From the NCBI RefSeq assembly GCF_033807575.1, contig NC_084726.1, positions 5,394,001 to 5,458,000 of the forward strand: a stretch of DNA of 64,000 bases, given 5' to 3'. Under the pieces are notes generated by a model, which worked only from the letters and a program-made list of their open reading frames with translations, ran no database searches and was not told the DNA's origin. This stretch comes from Cydia pomonella. Lineage: Eukaryota > Arthropoda > Insecta > Lepidoptera > Tortricidae. Every line of letters starts with the position of its first letter. The first letter of the stretch is position 1. The position numbers and the translations under genes are program-made. Positions 1 through 12,061 of this stretch are shown piece by piece.

Positions 1-577
1 TACCTTTCCCCAAAACGAGATATTTTACAAAACGGTTCACCCGCCAACCTGACGTCAGGATGGCGGGTGGACCTACGAAATCTTGCATTATACCGCACTA
101 AAAGTATGCAGTTATATTGTGCATGAGCTTAGCCTAGCTTGTTTTGGGGAGAGGTACACCGGTTTCTATTTCTATTTACAGAGGTACACTGAAGGTACAG
201 TCACCATCATATATATCGGAGCGGCCAAGGTACCCACGAATATCTGAACATGCCTCTACTGTCCAGGGGTTAGAGTGCGTGTTTAGATATCTTTGAGCAC
301 GTCGGCCACTCCGATATATCTGATGGCGACTGTACCATATAACTGCATACTTTTAGTGCAGTATAATGCAAGATTTCATAGGTCCAGTCAGCGTCAAATA
401 CTTTGTAGCAACCAAAGTAGCCAAATAGTTCGGTACACCATATATTTAGTATGGTGTACCGAACTATTTGGCCACTTTGACTGCTACAAAGTATTTGACG
501 CTGACTGTCCAACCGCAACCCTGACGTCAGAATGGCGGGTGGACTTTTTCTTAAATATCTCGTTTTGGGTTAGGTAC
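1..577. mobile_element. Composite palindromic (MITE-like) element with nested hairpins
   Basis: The two ends are inverted copies: tacctttccccaaaacgaga at 1 and the reverse complement around 553-577 (aaatatctcgttttgggtta). Inside, 69-118 pairs with 333-385, and 383-446 pairs with 448-510 around agtatggtgtaccg. The subterminal block cccgccaacctgacgtcagg occurs at 40 and in related form at 510-540. A second element (200-329) sits inside. No transposase is encoded; short ORFs here follow the palindrome. The element may start a few bases before the window. Confidence 0.75.
200..329. mobile_element. Nested inverted-repeat element (tcgccatcagatata ends)
   Basis: The ends tcaccatcatatatatcgg (about 201) and ccgatatatctgatggcgac (308-327) are inverted copies and enclose a second inverted pair, gaatatctgaaca and gtttagatatctt. 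The same element occurs at 42343-42472. Its insertion separates the arms of the host palindrome at 69-118 and 333-385. Confidence 0.7.
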
Positions 578-614
578 ACAGAAGGTACAATATGTTTATA
601 AATACTTACTTACT

Positions 615-965
615 GCTGTGGCGCAGCGACCAGAAGTGGATCTTGGCCTCCTACACCAAAGACCGCCATGCTTCTCTGTCCAAAACCGTTTCCATCTAGT
701 CGACGGCGCCGAGTTCGCTAAGGTCTTTTTGCATTTCGTCTCTCCAGCGGGACCTACCTAGGACGTCTAGACGGTCTTCGGCCATTTGGAACTTCAGAGC
801 ACGCCCTCCAGGCTGCACGATCCTCACCCATCTGGACTATGTGCCCGAGTCATCGGAGTCTGGCAGCGCGAAAAATCCTAGGACCCACACGTGGAGAGGA
901 TGGAACCTGGAGACTCCACAGGAATCAGGAGATTGAAGATCTGGTGTCCGAGCCGAACGTCATTG
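615..965 (-). pseudogene. Non-LTR retrotransposon ORF2 C-terminus, degenerate
   Basis: Translated on the minus strand, this gives LGHIVQMGEDRAAWRA, then a block equivalent to RWRDEMQKDLSELGAVD, then DREAWRSLV, which are typical of the C-terminal tail of lepidopteran LINE endonuclease/reverse transcriptase proteins. Frames change at least once and in-frame stops are present, so it cannot encode a working protein. The reverse transcriptase core is absent; this is only the 3' end, flanked by tttataaatacttacttac. Clade is not assigned. Confidence 0.65.
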
Positions 966-1879
966 GATGTTTATAAATATTTCTTTGAAATTCGCTGAGG
1001 TACACCCGCCATCTAGACGCCAGATGTCAATGCCGTGTGCGACCGCCCTTAAAGCGGTGTATTATCTCTAGTCTCTCCAATATGTTCTCTTGGTGGGTCC
1101 ACGGGGTTTATTTTAAGTGTTATCATAAACAGTGTTCACCAGTGGGTCTACGGGTACCTAATTATTTTTACCATGGGCCGACCATGAACACGATTCTATT
1201 CTGAAAACGTTGCCCGCGTAGCTACTTCAGTCTTAGGCGGTATATACTCTACACCACGTTCACAAAAGATTGATATTTTAGGTAAAAACTCACATTTCGC
1301 TATATTTGTCCATAGTAAATACTAATTCAAAAACTACTGTAGGGCCTAAAATCTTCTGTGATAGTAATGTAGAAATAAATACTGTTGACAGGCGGTCAAC
1401 GGTATTTAGTACAATAATTACACTAAAACAATTCATATAGAATACAGAACCTATGAACAATATATACCTAGAGAATCTAACTTTAATGCAATATAATTGA
1501 ACAAAAGAAATACATTAGTACGAGTAGTACGATCAACCTCTATGTCTATTTTTAATAGTCTTAATGTTCGTGTATCGGTTCTGTATTCTATGGCCATTAA
1601 TTATGCTTTATTTTTCAACTTTCTTTGACTACACACAAGTACACATTATATTTGCTTATTTCTTGAACTTTATCTTGCCCATGTTCGATTCTTCTTATGT
1701 CGATGCATCCTCATTATTGCCGTATGGTTTCTGAAAATACAATAACAGTTTTTGTATTGTTTTCTAATACCTATGTTTGAAGTCGGTTTCCTATTTTTAA
1801 GAGAAGTTTTTTTTTCATGTAAGTACCGTCAAGTGGGGTAAATTAGAGCAGATGGGATACCTATCGACAATTATGTCAA

Positions 1880-2195
1880 TAAACAGTTTTACGTTCCATC
1901 AAGAATTGAGAGGTTGCCTCAATTCCTCATGGAACCCATGATGTAAGCTAGACCTTTACACAAATATTCCTTAAACCTCGTTAAGCAAGTAGCTCCTTTA
2001 CAAACATAACAAAGAAGACAAATCGTCTAGCGTGAAATACGCATCGTTAAAGAGTTCTTTTCTGGTCCTGATCAGAAGTTCCACTTCTTCAAATAGCACT
2101 TTTTTGAATGGCAATGCTTGGTCTGTTGATCAAACTAAAAAACGCCTATAAGATTTGGGGAGTTCCCTCAATTCCTCGTGGTTTTGTCAAAAATA
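1880..2195. repeat. Outlying diverged units of the 230-250-bp satellite-like repeat
   Basis: The blocks ctcaattcctcatggaaccc, aacataacaaagaagacaaat and agttccacttcttcaaatag occur in the same order as in units of the array that starts near 3420. They are more diverged and separated from it by about 1.2 kb that includes a SINE. Confidence 0.6.
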
Positions 2196-2656
2196 GGACC
2201 ATCTTGGAACTATATACCCACTTTCAAACGATAACTAATTTTCAACATTGGTTCAGAAATAACGAAGATCTTACTTAACATATATACAAAAAAAAAGTTT
2301 TTGAAGTCGGTTAAAAAGTAGTATCTTTACAATACTTCCGTCCTCTAAGATGGGATGACTACTACAATTTGCTTACTAAGTAAGTACTTACTTACTATTA
2401 GTATCAGATTGGAGTCGACTCGAGAGTCGATAAAATGGGCGTCGCTACCCTTTCCGGGTGGGGGGATTTCACCGCATGAAAAAGAGACACATATAGTGAG
2501 TTCTTACTGTTCTACCAAACTACATATATAAAGTAGTCGTACTTTTTGAGTCAAATTAGTTTCATTCTAAAGGTGCGACGTAATGGCCTGAAGCCCGCTC
2601 CTAGCTTAATTTATAATACGTTTAATTATTCATTGTCTTTACCTAATTATCTTTGC

Positions 2657-2905
2657 CGACCGGTTTGGCCTAGTGGGTAGTGACCCTGCCTGTGAAGCCG
2701 ATGGTCCCGAGTTTGAATCGCGTAAGGGCATTTCTTTGTGTGATGAACACAGATATTTGTTCCTAAGGCATGCGTGTTTTCTGTGTATATACGTAAATAT
2801 ATATTTATCTAAATAAGTATGTTTAACGTCGCCTAGTACCCATAGTACAAGTTTTGATTAGTTTGGGGCCAATCTGTGTAAGATTGTCCCTACATATTTA
2901 TTTAT
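2657..2905 (+). mobile_element. tRNA-derived SINE, family 1
   Basis: A pol III type head is present: A box TGGCCTAGTGGG at 2666-2677 and B box AGTTTGAATCG at 2710-2720. The body has gggcatttctttgtgtgatg and a tail in gattgtccctacatattta. The same head and body recur at 28739, 46462, 55384 and 58546, so this is a repeat and not a tRNA gene. The tail subtype (cctagtacccatagtacaag) matches the 55384 copy. Confidence 0.85.
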
Positions 2906-4529
2906 TTATTACCAACGTAACCTACATTAGGTAATGAAAGCATTTTATTTTTGTAAGGGTAACAGTTTTGTTGGGATATAAAATGGTTAATGATAAAAAC
3001 TAATACTTTTACCAGCATTTTAACTTTATATTCATGTATTCGAAACCTATACATTTATGACAATAACTTTTGCAAGACGATAAGATTTTTTATTCACAAT
3101 AACTTGTCCGTATTCGAACTGTCTGGCTACCCGGCTAGCCGTGGCTGTGTACCCGGCTTTTATACTCTGAAACTGGAACTAGTGACAGATAAGAGTCGAT
3201 TGATGTTTTTTTTAATGATACTTATACTTAAATAGAATTACTTACCTATGTTTAATTAAAAGAAAGACTACTTATACTTAATAATCCTTACAGTTCTAAC
3301 CTATTTAACCTACCTACCTACTTTTAATAGTAGCAGTACGGTTCACTTAGTAGAAATACCTGTTCTAAGAATAATGAAAAAGAAAGAAGAGTAATAAAAA
3401 TAAAGAATCTGGAAGTCGTTGAGGTGTTCCGTTCTTCATTAGCAATTCTACTTCATCAAATGTCACTTTATTGAGTAAAAATTCTTGTAATATTGATAAA
3501 AATCCTAAAATGACTATATGTATGCCTATACAATATGAGAAGCTCCTTCCGTTTCTCGTAGAACCTATCATCAGAACTGGACCTTGACACAAATGTTCCT
3601 TAAAAGCCTTACATGCTATAAACGAAATAAAATAAAAAAAAAAACGCCTAAGGTAAAATACTTGTCGTTGAAGAGTTCCATTTTGCTCAATATCAGCAGT
3701 TTCACTTCATGAAATGTCACTTGTTCAAATAAAAAAACTTGATATGTTGACGAAAATCCTCAATTCCTCCCAATTGAGAATTCAAATCGATTTAAAATCC
3801 TCAATTCCTCATTGAATCCATCATCATAACTGGACCTTGACACAAATATTTCCTAAGAACCTAGCTTGCTACAAACTTAACAAAGAATAAGAATCGCGCG
3901 CGTTGAAGAGTTCCGTTCTGGTCAATATCACTAACTTGTTTAAATAAAAATGCTTGATATGTTGACGAGAATCCAAACATTACTGTATATATTGTATGCC
4001 TATAAGATTTGAGGAATTTCTTCGATTTCTCATGGAACCCATCCTCAGAACTAGACCTTATAACACAAATGTCTTCAAGAACTTATCGCGCGCGAATTGG
4101 CGAGTTCCATTTTGGCCAGCATCAGCTGTTGCACTTCGTCAAATGTCACTTTTTAATAAAAATGCTTGATATGTAAATAAAAATCCAGAAATTATAAGAT
4201 GTCTGGAATTCCCTCGATTATTTATGAAACCCATCATCAGAACTGAACATTGATATAAATACACCTTAAGAACGTTACTCGCTACAAGCTTAATAAAGAA
4301 TACAAAACGCGTGCGTTGAAAAGTTCCGTTCTGGACAACATCAGCAGTTCCACTTGATCAAATATAACTTTTTTTTAAATAAAACACCTAGAGATATTGA
4401 TGAAAAAAAAAACTATATATATTTCTATAAGGTTTGAGGTGTCCATCATCAGACCTAGACACTAGACACTGGTGTCTAGCACAGATATTTCTTATGAACC
4501 TTACTTTCAACAAACTTAAAAGTTCCGAG

Positions 4530-4850
4530 GAATTGTTCGGATTAATCTCTGCCGCCTCTTTCCGTCACCGCTTTACCACTTAGATGGTTGGCAATCCTCA
4601 ACTGTGCATTTCTCTAGAAACTTCCTGCCTCATACAGCTAAACTATGAAATGATCTGTCGCATGCGGTATTTCAGGCCCAATACGATTTTTAAAACTTTA
4701 AGGAAAGAGCGTATTCCTATCTTAAATGCCGGCACCGCACTTACATTCCTTATGGTGTAACAGGTGTCCATGGCCAGCGGTAATCGCTTACCATCAGTTG
4801 ATTCGTCTGCTAGTTTGCCTCTTATATCACAACAAACAAAAAAAGAAAAA
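4530..4850 (+). pseudogene. Non-LTR retrotransposon 3' end (ORF2 C-terminus plus tail), copy 1
   Basis: This carries the same degenerate C-terminus as the copy at 6795: residues equivalent to WQSSTVHFSRNFLP and a tail reading gtgtccatgg...cggtaatcgcttaccatcag, then an A-rich end before atctcgcgcgttgaagag. It has several small deletions relative to the second copy, including loss of about 20 bp before the WQSST block. It sits in the satellite array at the same junction as the second copy. Confidence 0.65.
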
Positions 4851-6794
4851 AATCTCGCGCGTTGAAGAGTTCCGTTTTAGTCCACATCACTTCACCGCCA
4901 CACCACACCACCACCACCAAACACCACTTCATCAAATGCCACTAATGTGAATAAAAAAAGCTAAAGATATTGATGAAAATCCAAAATGACTATATGCCTA
5001 TAAGAATTAAGGAGAATGAGGAGTTCCCTCGCTTTCTCATGAAACACATCATCAGAACTGTACTTCGACAAAAATGTTTCTTGAGAACCTTACTCGCTAC
5101 AAACTTAACAACGAAGAAAAATTGCGCGCGTTGGAGTTCCGTTTTGGTCAACATCAGTAGTTCCACATGTCACTTTTGTGAATAAAACTTGATAATATGT
5201 TGATGAAAATCCAATAAGTACTATATATATATACCTATAACATTTAAGAAATTCCCTCGATTCTTCATGGGACCCATCATCAGACCTTTACCTTGACACA
5301 AATGTTTCTAAAAACCTTAGTACTTAAAACTTACTTGCTACAAACTTAACTAATAAAAAAAATCGCGCGCGATTTGGCGAGTTCCATTCTGGTCAACATC
5401 AGCTGTTACACTTAGTCAAATGACAATTTTTTAATAAAAATGCTTGATATGTAAATAAAATCCCAGAAATTATTACATGTATGCCTATAAGATTTTAGGA
5501 ATTCCCTCGATTCTTTATGAAACCCATCATCAGAACTGTACTTTGACAAAAATGTTTCTTAAGAACCTTACTTGCTACAAACTTAACAAAGAAAAATTGC
5601 ACGCGTTGGAGTTCCGTTCTGGTCAACATCAGTAGTTCCACATCATCAAATGTCACTTTTGTGAATAAAAGTTGATAATATGTTGATGAAAATCCAATAA
5701 GTACTACATATATGCCTATAGCATTTAAGAAATTCCCTCGATTCTTCATGGGACCCATCATCAGACCTTTACCTTGACACAAATGTTCCTAAAAACCTTA
5801 ATACTTAAAACTTACTAGCTACAAACTTAACTAATAAAACAAATCGCGCGCGGTTTGGCGAGTTCCATTCTGGTCAACATCAGCTGTTACACTTAGTAAA
5901 ATGACAATTTTTTAATAAAAATGCTTGATATGTAAATAAAGTCCCAGAAATTATTACATGTATGCCTATAAGATTTTAGGAATTCACTCGATTCTTTATG
6001 AAATCCATCATCAGAACTGTACTTTGACAAAAATGTTTCTTAAGAACCTTACTTGCTACAAACTTAACGAAGAAAAATTGCACGCGTTGGAGTTCCGGTC
6101 TGGTCAACATCAGTAGTTCCACATCATCAAATGTCACTTTTGTGAATAAAAGTTGATAATATGTTGATGAAAATCCAATAAGTACTACATATATGCCTAT
6201 AGCATTTAAGAAATTCCCTCGATTCTTCATGAAGAATGGTCCCATGGGACCCATCATCAGACCTTTACCTTGACACAAATGTTCCTAAAAACCTTAATAC
6301 TTAAAACTTACTTGCTACAAACTTAACTAATAAAACAAATCGCGCGCGAGTTGGCGAGTTCCATTCTGGTCATCATCAGCTGTTACTTTTAGTCAAATGA
6401 CACTTTTTAATAATAATGCTTGATATGTAAATAAAATCCCAGAAATTATTACATGTATGCCTAAAAGATTTTAGGAATTCCCTCGATTCTTCATGAAACC
6501 CATCATCAGAACTGGACATTGATGTATTAAGTACACCTTAAGAACCTTACTCACTACAAGCTTAATAAAGAATACAAAACGTGTGCGTTGAAAAGTTCCG
6601 TTCTGGAACACATCAGCAGTTCCACTTGATCAAATGTAGCTTTTTTTAAATAAAACGCCTGAAGATATTGATGTAAATCCAAAAAAAAACTATAATATAA
6701 TATAAGGTTTGAGGTATCTATCAGACCTGGATCTAGACACAGATGTTTCTTAACAACCTTACTTTCTACAAACTTATCAGGACAAATCTATTAC

Positions 6795-7145
6795 GGCGAG
6801 TGTTCCATCGAATTGCTCGGGATTAATCCTTGCCGCCTCTTTTCGTCAGCGCTCTACGCTACAACATTTTTATTTTCACCACTTAGATGGTTGGCAGTCC
6901 TCAACTGTGCATTTCTCTAGAAACTTCCTGCCTCATACAGCTAAACTATGAAATGATCTGTCGCCTGCGGTATTTCCGGACCAATACGACATTTAAAACT
7001 TTAAGAAAACAGCGTATTCCAATCTTAAAGGCCAGCACCAAACTTACAACCCCTATGGTTTAGCAGGTGTCCATGGGCGGCGGTAATCGCTTACCATCAG
7101 GTGTGACGTCTGCTGGTTTGCCTCTTATATCATAAAAAAAAAACA
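6795..7145 (+). pseudogene. Non-LTR retrotransposon 3' end (ORF2 C-terminus plus tail), copy 2
   Basis: The + strand reads LAASFRQRSTLQHFYFHHL, then a WQSSTVHFSRNFLPHTAKL block, a stop, NDLSPAVFPDQYDI, a second stop, NFKKTAYSNLKG and finally HGRR with a stop near 7083. This is the usual C-terminal end of a common lepidopteran LINE. It is followed by the conserved 3' tail ggtaatcgcttaccatcagg and poly(A). Two in-frame stops show decay, and the reverse transcriptase domain is missing (5' truncation). Confidence 0.7.
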
Positions 7146-7589
7146 AAGAAAAATCTCGCGCGTTCAAGAGTTCCGTTTTGGTCAACATCAGTAGTTCCAC
7201 TTCATTAAATGCCACTAGTGGGAATGAAAAAGCTTAAGGTATTGATGAAAATCCAAAATGACTATATGCCTATAAGATTTGAGGTGTTTCCTCGCTTCCT
7301 CATGGAACCCATCGTCAGACCTTTACCTTGACACAATAAATTACAAACTTACTCGCTACAAACTTAACAAAGAAGACAAATCACGCGCGTGGAAGAGTTC
7401 CGTTTCTGATCAACATCAGCAGTTCTACTTCACCAAATGTACTTACTTACCACCCATTTATTTGAAACAGTACCTCGGTACTCCATTTTGATGCCGCCAG
7501 CTTGAAACTTCAATGGCCTCAGTGTCCGATGAACAACTTAAAAATGCTGAAAGTAATAACAATTAGGTATAATAAGTTGGGAGTAGCGA

Positions 7590-8150
7590 CCTTACACACC
7601 CGAGTGCTCCTGGGGAGTTCTGTTACCTGCAAGGAGGGTGGGTGGGACAGGATTCTCTGCCTCTGGCTTGCCTTAGCCGGCCGGCCACAGTGGATTCGTT
7701 AGAGCTATAAGCTCCAGGGGGGAAGTGAACCATGCATAAGACGCGATTTGGCACAGTGGCTGCTTGGGTAGAAAGCGGCGTACACCTCTCAACACCCCTG
7801 AGCCGCTCACACCGGTGTTACCCTTGAGCCATCCTAGATGTCGCTTTTTGTGGGGGCGAGTAGCCGTCTGCCGGAAATAAAATTGAATACCGTTTTATTA
7901 GGTAGGCGTCCGGTTTTTTTATTTCATAGCCCAGTATTTATTCCATCGCTTTTACCCAATAGCACGGTTCATTTTAGATTCTATAAACTCTCAAATAGTC
8001 TTTACACCCTGGCGGGTGCTGCCTCTGCGCGCGACTCATAATACGGGCAAGGGCAGCATCCGATCGGAGTACCCCTTACATTTCATTAAAGTGACCAAAG
8101 GGCTCTACGTGTTGCTTCGGCTCCGCGCACGGTCCGTAACCTTATTGTTC
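7590..8150. repeat. GC-rich block, probable LINE 5'-region-like repeat
   Basis: This block is clearly richer in G+C than its surroundings and contains gccggccggccacagtggat, ttggcacagtggctgcttgg and cacctctcaacacccctgag, which I recall as parts of a widespread lepidopteran repeat. Short ORFs of 60-70 codons overlap it, but none has recognisable domains. Assignment to a LINE 5' untranslated region is inference. Confidence 0.35.
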
Positions 8151-9932
8151 CATGATAGGACATACATTTTTACGTGGAAAAATGGCCTACATGTAAAATG
8201 TTTGTCAGACATATTTTTGGAAGTATAGTACAATCATTAACTTAGAAATATAGGTAACATTTCACGAATAAAAATACAGTAACACATATTTTTAATTATT
8301 TTTTTTAACTTATCCTACGCAAAATAGAATTGGAGAAACTGACATAGGGACTATCATTCGACACGACACGTATAGTAAAGTATGAATCCGCTCTAAGTCC
8401 CCTTACATAGACAGTGGGAAGTAAAATAATTCTTGTTCTGAAAACAATAAAATGTAAAATGATTAGGTAGGACAATCCAAACTTCTAAGGTCGCGTAGAT
8501 CAGAAGGAGATATGAATTTGGTCGACAATACGATAGGAAACTTTTCAGCATTTACATTGGCGCATTTTTTTCTGGAATACTATCTAAATTGCACTTTGTA
8601 TATATGCTACATTTTTTATATAATTTGGAGACTTTATTTTCCATGGAGTCGAACGCTATATAGCAGCTATACGAGAAAAAATAATACTTTTATCTTACCT
8701 ACCCCATGAATAGTGAAGATCATCAAGGAGCATACTCTCTGAGATCAATGGAATGGAGTGCCTTTCGATTGGAGAAAATTATAGCGCATTAAAAATATAC
8801 TATTTTGTAATTACAATTTTGAATATTTTAAATTGCGTGTTTTGACAATTATTGTTGACAATATTACATTCAGAGTCATTGTTACGAATCGTTCAAAAAT
8901 GGAGTCATTTTTGATCCTTCATTCGTTAGGTTAAGTCATAATGTTTGCAATTAAAAATCAATAATTTTTTATATAATTTAATTTAATGTATCCAAATATT
9001 CTAATAATTATATTCATTCAGATTGCATATTTTTTAATTAAAATATTCAATGAAATGTTTAATTCAATCGTTGCTCAATGTCTTTATGTTCTAATTTAAA
9101 TATGGCAATTTTATATTCAAAACTCTGACAGTTTACAAAGCTTTTAAAAAACTTACGGTTATTGTGCAATCCCCCAACGACTATTCACTTTGTCACCTTT
9201 TTGTATTTTGTAATTTTGGGAGTAAACCAGCGTCTATACTATACAGTCCACTCTTATTTATCACCTCGACAACACCTGAGACCAGCGAAGGTTTTACAGT
9301 CATCTTGACATAACTTTAGAAATCCATAAACTAGTCTATACTTTTTAAAATGATGGAGTAAGACTGACGAGATTACCGCTATGTATAAATGCTTTACGTC
9401 AAGTAGAATTTTGCTTTAGAGCGACATCTGGCGTTGAGTAGAAAAGTTAAGGCGTAATTAACTACAATTAATTAACTCATTAAATGGTTTTATTTTGATC
9501 CCTGCAACGATTTGACCCCAGCTATATTATACGAAAAATAGCTTATAAAAATACTTTTCACATGATATCCATGGCATTTGTATACACTCTTATTTCGCTG
9601 TGTATCAAGTAATTTTTAGAATGGCGATTTTTTAAAACTGTACATTGTGTCCCTTTAAATACTTTATCATTGGTATTGATACAAAAAACATAAAGCATTT
9701 TTTATATTCTTTCGAATAAAATACGCTAGAACTTTTTATATCCCGCATATAAGGAAATATAACTGCTTATATGCGCAACTTCTTTTTTTATATAGCTCGG
9801 TCCCTGCAAGTGATCCAAGGTTGGTGCCATACAATAAAATAATACTACGATTAAGAGCTTTAAAACGACATATGTCTCAACAGTATACATCCATGGGACA
9901 CTCCCCATACAAAAGTGCCCATTGTCCTTTGG

Positions 9933-10015
9933 AGGTTTAAAGTAATTGTTGTATTATATAATATTTTTTATATAATACAACAATTAATAATTATTTTATA
10001 TAATTACTTTAAACC
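9933..10015. repeat. AT-rich double inverted repeat (hairpin)
   Basis: The outer arms are ggtttaaagtaatt and aattactttaaacc. The inner arms are ttgttgtattatataa and ttatataatacaacaa, a perfect 16-bp pair around tatttt. No coding potential. It is probably a small decayed inverted-repeat element. Confidence 0.6.
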
Positions 10016-11825
10016 CGCCCGTGCGTCTTGCTCTCGCAAATACATATACAAACAAGTGTGAGCGAAACGTGAATGATAATAAATGACACGTTCGAATTGT
10101 ATTTTTTTTAATTCAACTAATTTTCAAAACTAGTCTGAGCCCACAAGTCGGTTTTATTGTAATTTCAAAATAATTTTTGAAACTTCCAAGGAACCTCAAA
10201 CCCATCATTTCGTCCCCGAACCTTATAGATTTTCAATAACGAACTTTGCGACCGTAAAAATGAAAAGTTAAACAGTAATATAATATGTAAAACAGGGGAT
10301 TTCGGTGAAATAATTTAGCATATTCTTTGGCGGAGGATTTATTCAAATGAGAGGAAGTTTTGACTGGAGTACATGCAGAGTCTGCCATGGAGGGTGTGCC
10401 CGCAGTCACAGCGATGGAAAAAAAATTACAAAACTACCTATATACGTATAGCGTTCGTTCATAGAACTCGTTTGCCATTAGAACACTGATCTTAAAATGA
10501 ACGCTTATGTGTTTACGTTTCTGAGTATTGCATAACGGAGGGGTGTTAATTCTAAGATTGATTTTACTTGTATTTAGCTTAACAAACTGTTAGTTATTAT
10601 TTACAAAACAAGCCACAATTGCACTGCTTAGCCTATGAATATATTTGATGTCTCGCCGTTATGTTGATTTCTAATTAGTTTTCTTTTTTGTGTTTCTAAT
10701 AAATTTAGTAAATTAACAGTAGTTTTCTGCGAGTCGTTCGTATTGATATATTGAAATAGGTACAGAAAATATGTCTATTTTCTATATTTCCGGTTTAGAT
10801 CGTTAGTTTTAAGTTGTCTTTTGTACTTAACAATAATGCTGCAATGTGATCAGTCAATACCGGACATGTTTCAAATTCTTTATTACACTATCTATAGGAT
10901 AAACATTATATTAACAGATTATAAAAATGCTTACTAGTCAACCAATTTAGTAATACGACAAAAAATATAGGTTTTTTTAAATGGAAAGTTGTTGTCGCTT
11001 ACACTGCCGCCCTACCTTTACCTCAATTTGACACAATGACGTTCAAAACTGCTGCCGTCGTTACAGCTAATTCTATACCCTAATCCCCGGAATTAGGGCC
11101 TAAATTGCCTCGCCTCCAACTTTGTTAGTCCAACTGCCAGCGATTTGAATAATATCAATGTCCCAACTTGCTTTAATAACAGTTTTATGTTCGAGTAGTC
11201 ATCTTATTGAGATTAGATTTGGTTTCTGGTGATTTGTTTGGAAGCGAGGTTTTATGATCGCTTGTAACTTGGCTTAGAGATTTTTTGGTCGTTTTATAAT
11301 ATGTATTATGGAATAAAAGGCACATACACTGGATAAATTAATGATTAAAATGTACATTTTATGACAATGTGTTGTATGTTTATTGTGACCTAATTTTTTT
11401 ATAAAAAAATAGTATTAGCTTTTACGTATCATATTTATCTGTCTTTGCGGATTTTTTTTTGGTTTGGCCACTTTTTTGTTTGCGAAATACAAAATATTAT
11501 TAGTACCTAATTATATTGTAGGTACCTATATACTCGTATACTCACAACATATATTATTGTTTTTTACTGAATCGTCCTGTATTTCTAATGTTGGTCATTA
11601 ACTTTTTTTTAATTTTACGTTACGTCGTATTTGAGCAAACGAAAGGAAAAAAGCAACTCTTATTACAATGGAATATGAGTGATTTTTAAATGATTTTCGA
11701 TATTACTTACTCGAATACACCTTACACTCGGTTTTAACTTACTTGCTGTACAATTATTTCTCGTCATTGGTATTATAAAATATGTGCCCCGCATTGAAAT
11801 ATGAACCTTAACCCATTGCTATAAG

Positions 11826-11921
11826 TTTGAAAGCGTGGAGTCGGCGACGCGAGCGAAAGAGGCGCTACACGGCTGCGACATATACTCCGGGTGCTGCACT
11901 CTCAAAATTGAATATGCCAAG
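11826..11921 (+). CDS. sm: Internal exon of smooth/hnRNP L: C-terminal half of RRM2
   Basis: This 96-nt exon encodes 32 residues with no stop. It opens FESVESATRAKEAL and ends GCDIYSGCCTLKIEYAK, which matches helix 2 and the last strands of RRM2 in hnRNP L, a nuclear RNA-binding regulator of splicing. The GCCTLKIEYAK ending separates hnRNP L/LL from PTB proteins, which have a CCTLRIDFSK-type ending. The donor is strong (CCAAG followed by gtacgt at 11922). The acceptor is assigned after ataag at 11825, because the in-frame codons upstream reach a stop at 11802-11804 and do not continue the expected MVE. That acceptor has a poor pyrimidine tract, and the branch-like cttaac lies only about 14 nt away, so the site may be weak. 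Length is a multiple of three and the exon is phase 0 at both ends. The next exon in the window continues the protein exactly. The upstream exon lies outside the window or was missed. Confidence 0.92.
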
Positions 11922-12061
11922 GTACGTACTAATGTTTAAGCAATGGAACCTTAATTACGAAATTGTTTTTTCTTTAGCATTTTCTCATGTTTTTTTTTTA
12001 GCCATCAAACGAGCAGACGCTCATTAATATCGTTTTTGTAGTAATATAATTAAGTGTAATA

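Larger units (their letters stand above)
3420..7450. repeat. Satellite-like tandem array, 190-250-bp units, with higher-order repeat
   Basis: Units carry, in order, gagttccgttctggtcaaca, cacttcatcaaatgtcac, cttgatatgttgatgaaaat, ttccctcgattcttcatg, cccatcatcagaac and gctacaaacttaac followed by cgcgcg. The catcatcaga marker recurs near 3566, 3819, 4038, 4231, 4443, 5046, 5274, 5524, 5755, 6005, 6252, 6501, 6717 and 7309. From 5274 to 6501 two unit types alternate with a combined period of about 481-497 bp. The stretch 4085-5050 is duplicated at 6340-7320. Long minus-strand ORFs in the array are by-products of the repeat. Confidence 0.85.
1..11825 (+). other. Host-gene intron, 3' part (upstream end outside window)
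   Basis: This is intronic by position, lying before the first smooth/hnRNP L exon. It holds the composite palindrome (1-577), a LINE remnant (615-965), one SINE (2657-2905), the satellite-like array (1880-7450) and GC-rich repeat-like DNA (7590-8150). In 970-1850, 2200-2650, 2905-3420, 8240-9930 and 10020-11825 I see only AT-rich sequence, without a feature I can name. Confidence 0.85.

Noticed and set aside
293..601. 102-codon ORF at the left end
   Set aside because: It runs along the arms of a palindromic element, and an ORF on the opposite strand has a related sequence, which a palindrome explains.
5495..6278. Two similar minus-strand ORFs of 95 and 100 codons that look like a conserved small protein family
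   Set aside because: They lie in successive units of the tandem array and resemble each other only because the DNA repeats. Their composition is not protein-like and other units are interrupted.
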